Under the pieces are notes generated by a model. That model saw only the letters and a list, made by a program, of their open reading frames with translations. It was not told the origin of the DNA and did no database searches. DNA of 64,000 nt, from the NCBI GenBank assembly GCA_963921935.1, contig OY998175.1, positions 266,593,709 to 266,657,708 on the forward strand, written 5' to 3'. The translations under genes and the position numbers were made by a program. Below, one piece after another: positions 1-9,925 of the stretch. Positions within the stretch are counted from its first letter, which is position 1. The number at the start of each line of letters is the position of its first letter. Source of the stretch: Galeruca laticollis. Taxonomy: Eukaryota > Arthropoda > Insecta > Coleoptera > Chrysomelidae.

Positions 1-566
1 TATTGTTTTGAACGCTAAATCATGTTCATTTTCGTCAACTCCTGCTATTATCAAGTCATCAAAATATATGTTCACATTTGGAATGTCTCCAAAAATTTCC
101 ATCTTTTTTCGTTGGAATATTTCTAGTATGCTACTTGATCTAAAGGGAACTCTATGAAATTTATATTAAATGTGCACAAGTCTGAACTTTTTTCTGATAA
201 TTGTATTTGCCAGAATCCATCTTTCATGTCTATTACAGAAAAAATTGTTTTTCCTTCCAACTTAGCTAAAATATCGTCACATCTAGGAATAATATAATGC
301 TCTCGACAAATATATTTGTTCAATCGTTTTGGATCTAAACACAAACGAAGTGATCCATTGGGCTTTTCAACAATCATTAAGGAATTAACGCAATCAGTTG
401 GATACTCGACTTTAGAAATTATACTTTTTTGTTCAAGATCATCTAATGTTGATTTTAGTTTTTCATGTAAAGTCAATGGTACCTTCCTTTGCGTTTGTAT
501 AACTGGTATTACATTCTCTTTTAATTTAATTTCTACATAACCTGGCATACATCCAAGGCCTTCCAA
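1..566 (-). pseudogene. Ty3/gypsy reverse transcriptase fragment (decayed, runs off window start)
   Basis: This is the reverse transcriptase part of an LTR-retrotransposon pol. Reading minus from 566, it begins in the linker before RT (GYVEIKLKENVIPVIQ). It then shows the fingers/palm motifs RLCLDPKRLNKY and FSVIDMKDGFWQIQL, the latter holding the first catalytic Asp. The frame breaks near 123, and in another frame positions 30-95 read NVNIYFDDLIIAGVDENEHD, which contains the YxDD catalytic motif. The order and wording match Ty3/gypsy RT of the type found in K02A2.6-like insect elements. The frame break shows it is dead. RNase H and integrase would lie before position 1 and are not visible. 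The protease and gag remnants upstream on the same strand belong to the same copy. Confidence 0.85.
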
Positions 567-839
567 AATGTTTTTAAAATTTTTATATACGTCATTTATT
601 GTTTTTTGGCAATAGTGTATAGTCGTTCAACGTCTTAGTTTGAATTGTATTTACTCTAGGTATCATGTTAAAATGTAAACAATCACCTAACCTAGGTGAA
701 GGTTCTGAATTTAAATCAAAAATTTTACGTTTTTAAATTAATTTTTGTATAAGCACTAAGTATTATGTAACCTAGTGGTTTTGATTTGAAATTTCCGTAG
801 GAAATTATTGTCATGGATGTTGGAATAATTTAAGATTTA

Positions 840-1000
840 TCGGCCTTTAAATAATTAAAATATTTTAAAGGTAAAACACTAGATTCAGGTCCTGTGTCAA
901 GCTTAAACATAATATCATTGTTGTTAACAGTAATAGGTTCATACCAGCTATTCTATTCAATATTTTCTTATATTCATGAATAAAAATAGAATTCTCAGTA
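840..1000 (-). pseudogene. Retrotransposon aspartic protease remnant
   Basis: On the minus strand around 860-905 the translation reads NDIMFKLDTGPESSVLPLKY. This is the active-site loop of a retroviral-type aspartic protease (normally LDTGA), with Pro in place of Ala. It lies between the gag zinc-knuckle remnant (1166-1369) and the RT (1-566), the expected gag-PR-RT order. Frames around it are broken, so it is a fossil of the same Ty3/gypsy copy. Confidence 0.65.
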
Positions 1001-1099
1001 CCTGCATTGTCCTTACTTACAATATCAGAATTCTGAATATTTACATTGTCCAAAATCTGTACTTCCGATGTCAGTTTCTTAACCTCAGCTTCTTTCTGA

Positions 1100-1875
1100 T
1101 CTTTTGGCCGATATTCTTCCTCTTCTGGCTGTTTGGAATTGGAATAATTACCTCGTTATTGCCACTTATTTTGCTGCCGTTTGTCCTTGAAAAAAATAAA
1201 CTTTAGCAAAATGGCGTCTACGTTGACAAATTGCACAGGTTTGATTATAAGCGGGGCATTGTTTAGGTTGATGACTGAAATCACATCTTCCACATTTGCT
1301 AGAAAACTTAAGAGCATCAACTTCTTGTGCTTCTTCTGTACCATTATTTAATAACTCAACATGTTTCATTGTAACTTCAATACTCCTAAATTATTCAAGC
1401 ATCTTGTCTAATGACATTGACGGTTCTCTTAACAAGTGCCTTTGAACCTGTTTATCCAGAACACCCAGTACCATTCTTTCTGCATGGCTGGTTTTAAGCT
1501 GATCCCTGTCACATACAAACGAACAGTTGACTGCTTGCTTCTTTAATTCAGTTAAAAAGGAATCTATATTTTGACCTTCTTTTTACTGGATGTTGTTAAA
1601 TTAAAATGTTTCCATACTTACATTTCTTTTGGGTAAGAAATGATCAACAAAACAGGATAACAAATCTTCTAGTTTTGAAGTTTTTATTGTTTCAAATGCA
1701 TTATAGATATCCAAGCATGCTTCTCCAAGAATATTCAACAGTAGAGCTACTTTTCCCTTTTCGTCTGCGGTACTTTTCCTGAAGCTAACAAATATATCTC
1801 AAATATTTGCTTCCATTTTGGCCATCCATGCGACTCCTGTACATTAAACGCTTCCGGAGGCTTAAAGTATACCAT
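1100..1875 (-). pseudogene. Ty3/gypsy gag, capsid and zinc-knuckle remnant
   Basis: The gag reading frame probably starts at the ATG at 1873-1875 (MVYFKPPEAFNVQESHGWPK). It continues through a capsid-like stretch (KWKQIFEIYLLASGKS, then LLLNILGEACLDIYNAFETI), typical of K02A2.6-like gag. Near 1166-1330 there is a nucleocapsid segment CGRCDFSHQPKQCPAYNQTC followed by AICQRRRHFAKV. These are two CCHC-like knuckles in which the last Cys of the second is lost. Frameshifts split the protein. The role of the living protein is RNA packaging in virus-like particles. Confidence 0.75.
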
Positions 1876-2010
1876 TTTTCACTACACTTTTTATACTTTG
1901 ACACGAGTTTCTTATTTTTAATTTTTTCTATTTTTATTGGAGGGAAAATGGCTTCTGCCTAACTTATATTTCATTTCTTATTTACCCTTTCAACAATTTT
2001 CGGCTACACA

Positions 2011-2200
2011 CCTTACACCATGTTTTGTTGTTTATTGTTCTGTTTTAGGTTTTACGTATTTTTTTGAAACTATATTTATTCTCTTGTAGATTTTATTTGG
2101 TTTTTGTTACAACATTTATTATCTATATGGTTTACAAGCTACCATCTTTCTTTCTGTCTCCTCTTCTTCTTTTTTATCTCCGACCGGACCAAAACTAACA
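2011..2200 (-). repeat. Possible PBS and 5' LTR of the 1-1.9 kb gypsy copy
   Basis: On the minus strand the sequence TGGTGTAAGGTGTG (2020 downward) follows ...AACAAAACA. This is what a primer-binding site directly after an LTR ending in CA looks like. A TGTTAG at 2200 could be the LTR start, giving an LTR of ~180 bp. The partner LTR is outside the window, so this cannot be tested here and the outer boundary is a guess. Confidence 0.3.
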
Positions 2201-2222
2201 CGCATATAGTTTGAAACTATGG

Positions 2223-2360
2223 AACATAGTGTATGGTTGTGATTCAGACAATCACGTGAAAGGCTTCACACATGATGTCAGCTTTTTTACCTTTCCAAAA
2301 GACAAAAAAATGATACGGGAGTGTATCCGTTTGTCTAAACGCGAAGATAAATTTAATACC
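2223..2360 (+). pseudogene. THAP-domain-like remnant
   Basis: A 46-codon open stretch reads NIVYGCDSDNHVKGF followed by VSFFTFPKDKKMIRECIRLS. A Cys near the start, then a V-S-F-(F)-x-F-P motif, then a basic/acidic helix with conserved W/C spacing, resembles the N-terminal half of a THAP zinc finger. That is a DNA-binding domain common in P-element-type transposases and domesticated proteins. The second half with the C-terminal Cys and His is not seen, and LINE sequence starts within 50 bp. It may equally be a captured host exon. Confidence 0.4.
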
Positions 2361-2404
2361 ATAGAAAATTAGACCATATAATTATGCTGAAATTGAAAAA
2401 GAAA

Positions 2405-2880
2405 GTCACTAGCTCCTCTTGGTAATCGTAGAGGTATGTTGGGGGCTATATTTATATTTAAACTCCTAAATGGGCAGGTTGATTGTGCGAATCTTTTGAG
2501 TCATATGGGGATTAGCATTCCTTGTCTGGGTCTTCGCCTTCAAGTTACCTTTCATGTGCCCTTTCATAGAACAACATATGGTGCAATGAGTCCTATTAAT
2601 AGATATATGTGCTTTTTGAATAGCTTCAATTTTGATAATTTCGATACGTCTTTGTGCCAGTTCAAATATTGCTTAGGGCTGTGATTTGTTGAGTTATGTT
2701 GTGTCCTTAATTTTTTTTTATTAATATAAGTATTGTTTATTACCTGTAGCTACATGGAAAGTGTTATGTATTTCAAATTAATTGGTTATACTGTAGCAGT
2801 CTTTATACCTGTCCTTATTGTATTGTTTATTGTTGTATTGTAACAGTTAGAGGGGTTTTCGCGTAATAAATAAATATTTT
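2405..2880 (+). pseudogene. LINE C-terminus and 3' UTR fragment
   Basis: The ORF 2436-2684, with in-frame extension back to ~2411 (LAPLGNRRGM), has the signature of the segment after RT in insect non-LTR retrotransposons: a 'NRR..LxxIFxxKLLNGQVDCxxLLSxM' pattern, then VPFHRTTYGAMSPINRYMCF. A ~190-bp AT-rich tail ending in an A-rich AATAAATAAATA at ~2866 follows, consistent with a polyadenylated 3' end. The copy is strongly 5' truncated and abuts a THAP-like piece. Clade (Jockey or CR1-like) cannot be fixed from this piece. Confidence 0.55.
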
Positions 2881-4739
2881 CTTAAATCCAAGTTGACAAA
2901 TAATATTTTTAATTCTTAATTTGATATCTTGTTATTACCAATAACAATTTCATTATCATTATTATTTTGAAGAATGCTCCACAGTACCTGAATTGTACTT
3001 TATTGTTGTTCTGTAGTATACTTATTTTGGAATTAACAACCGATTAAGTATTAAAATTTGCTAATTGTTTTATTCCTTATATTTATTTACAAATTTGAAT
3101 GTTTATAAAACCATGTCATAAAATTCAAAAAGTATGATAATATGTTTTTTTTGTATCAGTACAGTAATTATTTACTTCAGGAAGTGAGCAAACAGGTTTC
3201 AATCAGATATTAGAATTATTGTTTTGCTCTGGTAGGCTCTCCGATTCCATATAACACTTTTACATGCATTTTTTATGCCGTAATAATACTAATAATATCT
3301 CATTCAACCTGAAACATCCTTATTTCCCTTCAAAATTTATTAGCAACGCATCATACGCAAGTTCTATTACATCAAATGCATTAGCCCGCGCTCACGGTTT
3401 TAAATTGTACTCTCTGCGTGACGTCATGCGCGCGGCGAACGATATGTATCATGATCTCGCATAGCATCAGCATTTAAATGTGGCTCTTTTAACAGTCAGT
3501 GGCATCGGCGTATGAGCAGCGTTGACTCTTATGAGAGCCAGCGGCATTGAACGAGTTAACTACCTGTAACAAATATTCTTGTTACATTTGCGTTAATTAT
3601 AATGTTTCACTTTCTTTATTATTTTCACGTTTCCTGAATAATAGGCACGGCGTATACTCTCGTAGTACTAGTCACTGTCGAACGCATGATTGTAATGAGT
3701 GGTCAGACATCGCTCGATTCGGATAGAAACATCGATTCGTGCCGGCGATTTCATCGTTGATTTAATTCAAGCAACGGTATAGGTTAGTATTCTGTTCGAT
3801 TCCTATAATATCGCTTTATGAACGTTTTAGAATCGATTCGAATGTAAGGAGAATGGGATGTTTTCTATAACTCTCGTCCGAAGGATTTTCGAGGTAAAGA
3901 CTAGTGTTTTTTTTCTTTTTTAGGCATTGATAGATTATTTTTTTAGTCGGCCTTGAATCAGTCTCAAGTTAGTCAGAATTCCAGTGCTTTGTGGATTACA
4001 CTGATCAATCCTTTTTCCTCATATATTTAGGTTAAACCACTGCTTAATGGCAGAATTCAGTTCATGTATTCACTTAGTTTTTATTAAATTTAATTTCTAT
4101 TTTATATAGAAGTCTCTGAGAGAAGGAAAGAACCCAGTCTATCACCTGTATCACTTGAAAGAGACAATTATCTTTATCTTGTATCTTGCTTTTGAATTTC
4201 CTTATCTGAAGGAGTAAACTCATAGCATCTTAAAGAATATCCGCACCTTTAATGTCTTGAAATTAGTATTTATGATTTTACTTCATTTTTGATCTCTAGG
4301 TTGAAGGCTAAGACAAGTCATTATCTTGAATTGATTAATTTTAGAGTTAGAGACTTTACTTCATTGCAGGAGACACGTTAAAATCACTCCTTGTAGATTT
4401 GTTGATATATTTATATATAGGGCATGTTTCTAAATTCGACACTAGGTCTACCAGTTGCTGTGAAAATCTAGGAAAACGTTTCTTAATTCAGCGCAAAATT
4501 TCAGCAGATCGTTAAACACAAGCCCTAGAAAACGATTCTAGCGGTAAGAACAGTTGATAGATCGCTAGAGCTAGAAGAACATAACCTTAAAACTTCACTT
4601 GTCACCATACATTGAGAAAACTGAACAACTGTTAATTTTGTGAATAACATGCAATAACATGCAATCACAGATCACCTACACTGTAATGGCGTGTGGAAAT
4701 AATTATAAGGACAGTTCTTCAATGCCGTGACTGGCAAAT
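2881..4739. other. No recognisable coding sequence; possible promoter/5' exon at 3.4-3.9 kb
   Basis: Mostly AT-rich non-coding DNA. Between about 3380 and 3900 the base composition is clearly more GC-rich than its surroundings. It holds a CRE-like TGACGTCA (3419), an arthropod-initiator-like TCAGT (3496) and a splice-donor-like GAG|GTAAAG at ~3892. This could be a promoter with a non-coding first exon on the plus strand, but no downstream exon was identified. Confidence 0.2.
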
Positions 4740-5115
4740 TCTACGAAATTTATAAAGAATACGCAAATCTTCGCCCTCAAAATGTTAATGGTTTTTCCTT
4801 AATTATCAAAAAAGAAAGTGTACCATTCAGATAATAGGGCTGAATAACTTTGAGGCTATGGGAAAAGACATTGCCAAGTATTTAGAATGCCCAAATTACG
4901 AATTATATACTGGGCACTGCTTTCGCCGATCCTCCGCAACAATTCTTGTTGATACTGGAGGTGACATAACCACGCTAAAATGCCATGGTGGCTGGAAATC
5001 TACTACCGTCGCTGAGGGATATATTGATGAATCGAAGAAAAGTAAGCTTGACATAGCAAATAAAATTGCAAATGCAATACAGAACATACCATCAGGCATA
5101 CCAACGAATTTATAA
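4740..5115 (+). pseudogene. Crypton-type tyrosine recombinase, C-terminal catalytic fragment
   Basis: The open segment 4858-5115 encodes the catalytic core of a tyrosine recombinase. It has the H-x-x-R box in TGHCFRRSSA (residues ~20-27), a second His in LKCHGGWKS (~41-47), and the presumed nucleophile Tyr in VAEGYIDES (~54). The 4740-4850 stretch continues the protein upstream in a shifted frame (YEIYKEYANLRPQNVNGFSL), so there is at least one frameshift. This arrangement is typical of Crypton elements, DNA transposons of animals that move by recombination and not by DDE chemistry. The 5' two thirds of the enzyme are missing. Catalytic residues are intact in what remains. Confidence 0.8.
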
Positions 5116-6140
5116 ATGGAAAATCGCGAGAAGCCGTCTACTTCAACGTCGACAAATTATCAATTTCGAAAAGAATTAAGTATTCAGAAATCAAGTTCTC
5201 CAAATATGATATTCGATAATTGCACATTCAATTTCAATTAGATACATACATATATTTATAGGCTTCTATTTCTGTGTACCTATTAGAAATAGCATTAAAG
5301 AAAATATTTACATATTTCTTCGATTTATATCTTGATTCTGATAGTGGCGAATTCGGAGTAATGAAATATCATCAGTTTATTTCTTCAAAGTTTTTGTAAT
5401 GTATGCATGTATTAAACGTGAACGATATGTTGTCATAGAAAAAGTATAGTATGCAACTCGCAACAAAATGGGCATCATTTTTTGCTCATTGCATAATATA
5501 TTATTACATGAACCGTATATTCTCAATACTATACGAATAACAATCAGTTATTACAATAAAAATGTCCAGCTCAAGATTTTATATTTTCATATCTACCGAG
5601 AATAAGTTAGGGACGTACAGCTTGCTTACAGCGGGTATCGATCGGTTCTTGTGCCGTTTGTGGTCTGGAATCTGGATTCCGGGGTGGCGACTTCGGTGCA
5701 ATCGGCCTAGTGGTGCGGGTGTGACGGACTGGTATGGTAGAGCTATATGGTGTGGTAAAGCTCTCTGGTGGAATAGAGTACGTGGGGTACGTAGGGGCTG
5801 CAGAGCAGCATGAAATATTAAAACCACAAACAAAATTATTTGATACGACTCAAATCGTCGTTTAAGTAGACATTTTATGATGGTAAAAATGGTCACCGAC
5901 GCGTTCTTAATATTTGGAATAAAAGGATTTGGAATTAGAGGTGAGAATAGCTGACGAATTAGTAACGCTCCATAATAATTAATGAAAATAGAAACATGTC
6001 TCAGCTACATGTTACAACAAATTCGTACAATAATTGATGATTCTGTAGAATCGCATATTTTTAGTTTATAGTTGCATTTATTTTTGTATATTAGTTCAAT
6101 TAATTGAATATGTTAGGTATAAAGTATTTTAAACGATGAA
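5116..6140. other. Non-coding stretch with a GC-rich island at 5.63-5.81 kb
   Basis: Apart from the island nothing is recognisable. On the minus strand, 5815-5630 is GC-rich and follows an acceptor-like pyrimidine stretch ending CTCTGCAG at ~5798. One frame gives a Pro/Thr-rich peptide (PTYPTYSIPPESFTTPYSS...) and another a basic Pro/His-rich peptide; both are open for ~60 codons. It might be a terminal exon of a host secreted protein, but no upstream exon or polyadenylation site could be tied to it. Confidence 0.2.
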
Positions 6141-6143
6141 ATA

Positions 6144-6812
6144 AAACAATTTAAATTTCATTATATTTGAACTAATGTTCAATTTAAACTGGTGACGCGT
6201 TTCATGGATAATTTGGAAAAAATAATTCAACAACACCCTTTAGTAAAAAAAATATGTATTGGCACCGATATGTGGACGAAATTTTAGCTAGCTTCACCGG
6301 TACAATTAGACAATTGGACAGCTTCATTACTTACATTACCTCAATTCACGATAATATCAAGTCTATAAACTTTTTAGGCCTCACAATTTCAAATAGAAAT
6401 AATAAACACGATTTTTCTATAAACCATCACATAAAGACATTACAATTCATAATAGTTCGGTCCACCCATTCAGTCATAAACTAGCAGCTTTCAATAGTAT
6501 GATACACAAAATTTCAACAATCCGATTAAATACTAATAATTACAACTAATAATTAAATATCATAGAATAAATAGCAGTTAATAACAATTACGATCCAAAT
6601 TTAATTGACAATATCATAAATAAAAAAAAATAACAATTTATACAAACTCATTAAAAATAACAAATCTAAATCTTCGAAACTAAACAAATCCGGAGTTTAT
6701 AAATTAGAGAGATAAAATTTATATCGGTAGAACTTTTAGAAATTTTAAAACTAGAATGTCAGAACACAAACGTACCTATGACAACAAAAAATTAGATTCT
6801 AACTATTCAAAT
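6144..6812 (+). pseudogene. Penelope-like element RT and GIY-YIG, first part
   Basis: ORF 6254-6484 matches the palm region of Penelope-like element (PLE) RT: YWHRYVDEILASFTGTIRQL followed by INFLGLTISNRNNKHDFSIN. The catalytic YVDD is YVDE here, so the enzyme would be dead. At ~6690-6812 a GIY-YIG-like endonuclease segment appears (SGVYKLE..., YIGRTFRNFKTRMSEHKRTY), again with a stop. The copy is interrupted by a MITE at 6813 and resumes at 7379. A 45-bp segment at 6144-6188 is an inverted copy of 7406-7459, so the element ends in an inverted partial duplication, as is common for PLEs. Confidence 0.75.
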
Positions 6813-7378
6813 TAGGGCTTCATACGAGAGCGAGATTTTTCTCGTCTCGCCTCGTTCTTGTCTTGCTTTTCCGAGACGAGACGTTTTAGAAAATACTATG
6901 GACGATACCGAGACCACATACAGGGCAACCCGAAAGCCTCCTTTTTGGTGTCGTAAATTTTTTTATGAAGTTTTCATTCGAAAAATCAGAAAAGGTCTAC
7001 ATAGGAAACAATATATTTTACAAAATATAAAATCTGGTGACCATCTGTGAAATATTTTACTGTAAATTTAAAAAGAAATCAATAACCGAGTACGATTTTA
7101 TCACATTTTTACCTCAACTTGTTAAAGCTTCCTATAGTAACCCATCTGTTATCATGAATATTTATCTTCGCAGATTTTGATATTTTAAATTTGAATGATA
7201 TTTTTAAAAGATCGATGATTATATAGAAATAGATCATTATTTACAGTTAAGAGAGACGAGACGAGACAACTGGTAATGAAACGAGACCGAAAATTGACGA
7301 GACTACATTTTTTGGGAATTGGCGAGACCGAGACGAGATTTTTGATACTCTCGTCTCGTGTGAAGCCCTAATTCAAAT
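6805..7378. mobile_element. hAT-type MITE with 8-bp target duplication
   Basis: A 558-bp non-autonomous element (6813-7370) starts TAGGGCTTCA and ends TGAAGCCCTA, perfect 10-bp termini of the hAT type. It is flanked by the identical 8-bp duplication ATTCAAAT at 6805-6812 and 7371-7378. Near both ends it is packed with GAGACGAG/CTCGTCTC motifs in inverted orientation. It has no coding capacity. It sits inside the GIY-YIG part of the PLE at 6.1-7.5 kb, whose sequence reads through once the MITE and one duplicate are ignored, so it arrived later than the PLE. Confidence 0.88.
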
Positions 7379-7470
7379 CATTTATTAGAAAACCAACACA
7401 CTAGATTTAATTGAACATTAGTTCGAATATAATGAAGTTTTCAGCGATTTAAATTGTTTTACCTACGACC
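7379..7470 (+). pseudogene. Penelope-like element, continuation after the MITE
   Basis: The PLE translation resumes as NHLLENQHTRFN and ends with a stop at ~7413. The following bases up to 7459 are the inverted partner of 6144-6188. This fixes the second border of the same PLE copy. Confidence 0.6.
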
Positions 7471-8382
7471 ACTCCTGTAAGTAGTCAAAAACACACAGTC
7501 GGCAATCAATGTAAGACGTCTATTACGCACGAATTAACTGCTTCAAGCATTAAATTCTATTTTTAAAAACTTTATTTTCGAGTTACAAATATATTCTCTA
7601 ACAATTATTACGTTTACTTCAAATTCAAATTAACAACAACAACAAAAAAACTCTTTACAACTGTTTTTATGTCCTCGGTTCCGCACTCTGCTGACTTGGC
7701 GTTTACACTGCGTTGTCATCAGGATGCGTTGAGGTAATTCACGGTAAAACAAAACACACGTCTGTAAAGTAAATCGCACGGCTTCCATAGCAACTGCCAA
7801 TAGACGTAGTCATCTTATTCAAAATTTATTACTTAAATATTAGACGTTGAAGTTTATTCTATATATAAATGGTATATAACATTTATTAGATATTAGATTG
7901 CATTTAATACTAAGAGTTATTTGGAATTATATGATAATTGGTTCCGTTTCTTTCAATCCGAATCTTTTAGCTGTCTGAATGTATCTCATATTAGTAAACA
8001 ATACTATATTATACACCAAGCGACTAAAGTAACCCATTTAATCCCGCGGGTGGTGTTTGATTTCTGAGGGAAGTAATCCATCTAAGGGATTAATGTCACT
8101 TTATTCGAGAGGTGTATACGCTATTTTATGCAATTCCGGTAATTCTACATACATTTTTAATAAAAATAAATACTACTTAGGATGGAATTTTACGAAACTT
8201 GGACTTGGCTGGGCATGGAGGATGTACGTTTTTATTTGTACTTTAAATCCCTTAAAAAGTAGGTCGTAGGTGAAGTATAGTACGTAACTCGTGTTGGAAC
8301 GCATTTTACGCACTCACGAAATTACGCACTCGCCGCTACGCGGCTTCGTGCGTAACGTTTCCGTTCGTGTGTAAAATGCTTC
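7471..8382. other. Non-coding; possible PLE terminal region and an interspersed repeat
   Basis: Around 7705-7745 the minus strand reads CATCCTGATGACAACGC..., which has the CUGAUGA box of PLE-associated hammerheads but lacks a GAAA box, so at best it is a decayed ribozyme. Segment 8188-8254 (TTTTACGAAACTTGG ... TGTACGTTTTTATTTGTACT ... AAATCCCTTA) is shared with 53557-53650. It marks a dispersed repeat family of unknown type. A short palindromic motif (GCATTTTACGCAC / GTGTAAAATGC) lies at 8302-8380 just before the next element. Confidence 0.4.
8188..8254 (+). repeat. Dispersed repeat, copy 1 (partner at 53557-53650)
   Basis: Both copies share ACGAAACTTGG, CTTGGCTGGGCAT or close variants, TGTACGTTTTTATTTGTACTT and AAATCCCTTA in the same order and strand. 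The second copy has an internal ~25-bp expansion. In the second location the repeat is part of a ~0.9-kb element with inverted ends (53042-53914). Confidence 0.6.
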
Positions 8383-9685
8383 TAGTCCAGTAAATAAAGG
8401 GAAAAAGTTAACATTAATGACGCCCTATTTTCATCTTCCGCTTGGCAGTAGCATTTGGTACCTCATTGAACATGAGACAACGTTTTGCATGAAAACGCGT
8501 GCGAGGGCGGAGAAAATGGCCCCAAAAGACTATAAAAATAGGTTTTCGCCAATATCTCCTAAAATATGGCAGTTACAGATTTTTGGTTCAGATAAAAATT
8601 GAAGTTCAGTTAATTTTCTACAAAAATGGTCGATATGATTTTTCTGGAAAATTTGACCGGTTTCGAGAAAAACGGCACCAAGCGCACCTCGAATAATGAG
8701 CTTCTGTGCTGTATGCCGGAGAGCACAGTCCGTGTATTTACACATCAGCGTGGGGACAAATTATTCAATACCTTTGTGAATAATGCATATTTTCTCATGA
8801 ATCTAAGTTCATGTGAAAGAGGAATTCTGCTGCTATCATATCCTGTCAATTGAGTCACGCTTGACTCTTCTGGCCATATCGGAACACGGGTCAAACTTTC
8901 TGCTCCCGGGAAATTTTGATCTCACCAGGAATTTGTTCCTATTTTTTTTATTGCACTAATTCACTCAAAATTTTCTTGACTATGGGTCCTCATAAGGTCC
9001 TTTGTCATCCCTAAAATTTGTATAGCCTAATTTTTTTCAATTTTCATTTAATCGTTGTTTATTGAATCCCAAATTTTTGCTGTTTTTGGAGCGCGGGGAA
9101 ATTTTGTGAACAACCATCAATTAAAAATTTATACATGATCCGATTGGTCTCTATGATACATCATTTGAAAGCTAAGAAGGTCTACTTTTTGATTGTGCAT
9201 TTACTTTTTTTGACGAAGTCGTCCATTTCTCAATTAAACTAGAAAACGCGGGCTCAAGGAAAAAACGGTGGTTTTTTCCTCCCTGCTCTTTATTTCTGAC
9301 ATTTTAACACCTTAACTAGTGTAACGGGGAAATTCCCACCTTTCCATCGATGTATATGAGTCATACCTTTGATACCCCGGGAAAAACCAGTATATCTAAA
9401 TGTACACGCTATAATTTATTACTTTCGTTCCTCCGCCGTTCGTCGCGTGTGTGCTCTACGTGGCGCTCGTGTCGTCTGCTACAAACCATGCGGCCACGCT
9501 TGGAGGCATAAGTGTGTTTGTTTTCTGTCATTATTTTGATAAATATTATTGTCAATTATATAAAGAAAAGTCATAAAAGTGAAGAATATTGAACACATAT
9601 TGACGTTTTTCGTTAAAATTAACTTTTATCACCAACCCAAAACATAGAAAGTGAAGATTCAAATCTTGTAAAATTGGGGCAAAAG

Positions 9686-9777
9686 GTGAGAATTGGTTCA
9701 TGTTGTTTTTATTCGAAAACATTTGTTTACAAGCAACTATTCTAAGTGAAATCTTGGTCTGTTCTTTCTTGTTATAG
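9686..9777 (+). other. Candidate intron upstream of the captured exon
   Basis: The 92-bp segment begins GTGAGA and ends in a pyrimidine-rich CTGTTCTTTCTTGTTATAG directly 4 bp before the ATG at 9782. Size and signals fit a small insect intron. Its survival shows the piece was captured as DNA and not through a spliced RNA. Confidence 0.45.
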
Positions 9778-9781
9778 AAAA

Positions 9782-9925
9782 ATGGAGGTCAACTCTGCCA
9801 CAGCAGTGTGTTTCCTCTGTAAGGAACCCGTTTCTGCGGATGCTGTCACCGTAACTTGGGGCTTAGAAAATTTGATTGATGTTAGCAAGGAAAGGAAGGA
9901 TAAACATATTTTTTTGAAAAAATAA
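9782..9925 (+). CDS. Truncated CxxC-domain protein start inside the TIR element
   Basis: A 47-codon reading frame starts MEVNSATAVCFLCKEPV, with a CxxC pair, and contains GLENLIDVSKERKDKHIFLK. It resembles the N-terminal zinc-binding domain found in many uncharacterised arthropod proteins (C-F-L-C ... GLxNLIxxSxERKD ... HxxCR). After the stop the same domain can still be read (TSLQMHKH) up to ~9965, so the stop is probably a disabling mutation. The exon is preceded by an intron-like segment (donor AAAAG|GTGAGA at 9685/9686, acceptor TTCTTGTTATAG ending at 9777). A GC-rich 5' region lies at 9425-9520. This looks like the captured promoter, first exon and start of a host or transposon gene. Confidence 0.45.
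   Translation: MEVNSATAVCFLCKEPVSADAVTVTWGLENLIDVSKERKDKHIFLKK

Noticed and set aside
7705..7745. CUGAUGA box on the minus strand as a further hammerhead
   Set aside because: The box is followed by a GC/GC-type hairpin but the GAAA box reads CAAG, and stem I is interrupted. At best a decayed PLE motif, so not listed as a ribozyme.
8417..8853. Overlapping ORFs in the left end of the 8.4-10.9 kb element
   Set aside because: They fall in the terminal inverted repeat and their translations recur only through the inverted copy; no known domain.
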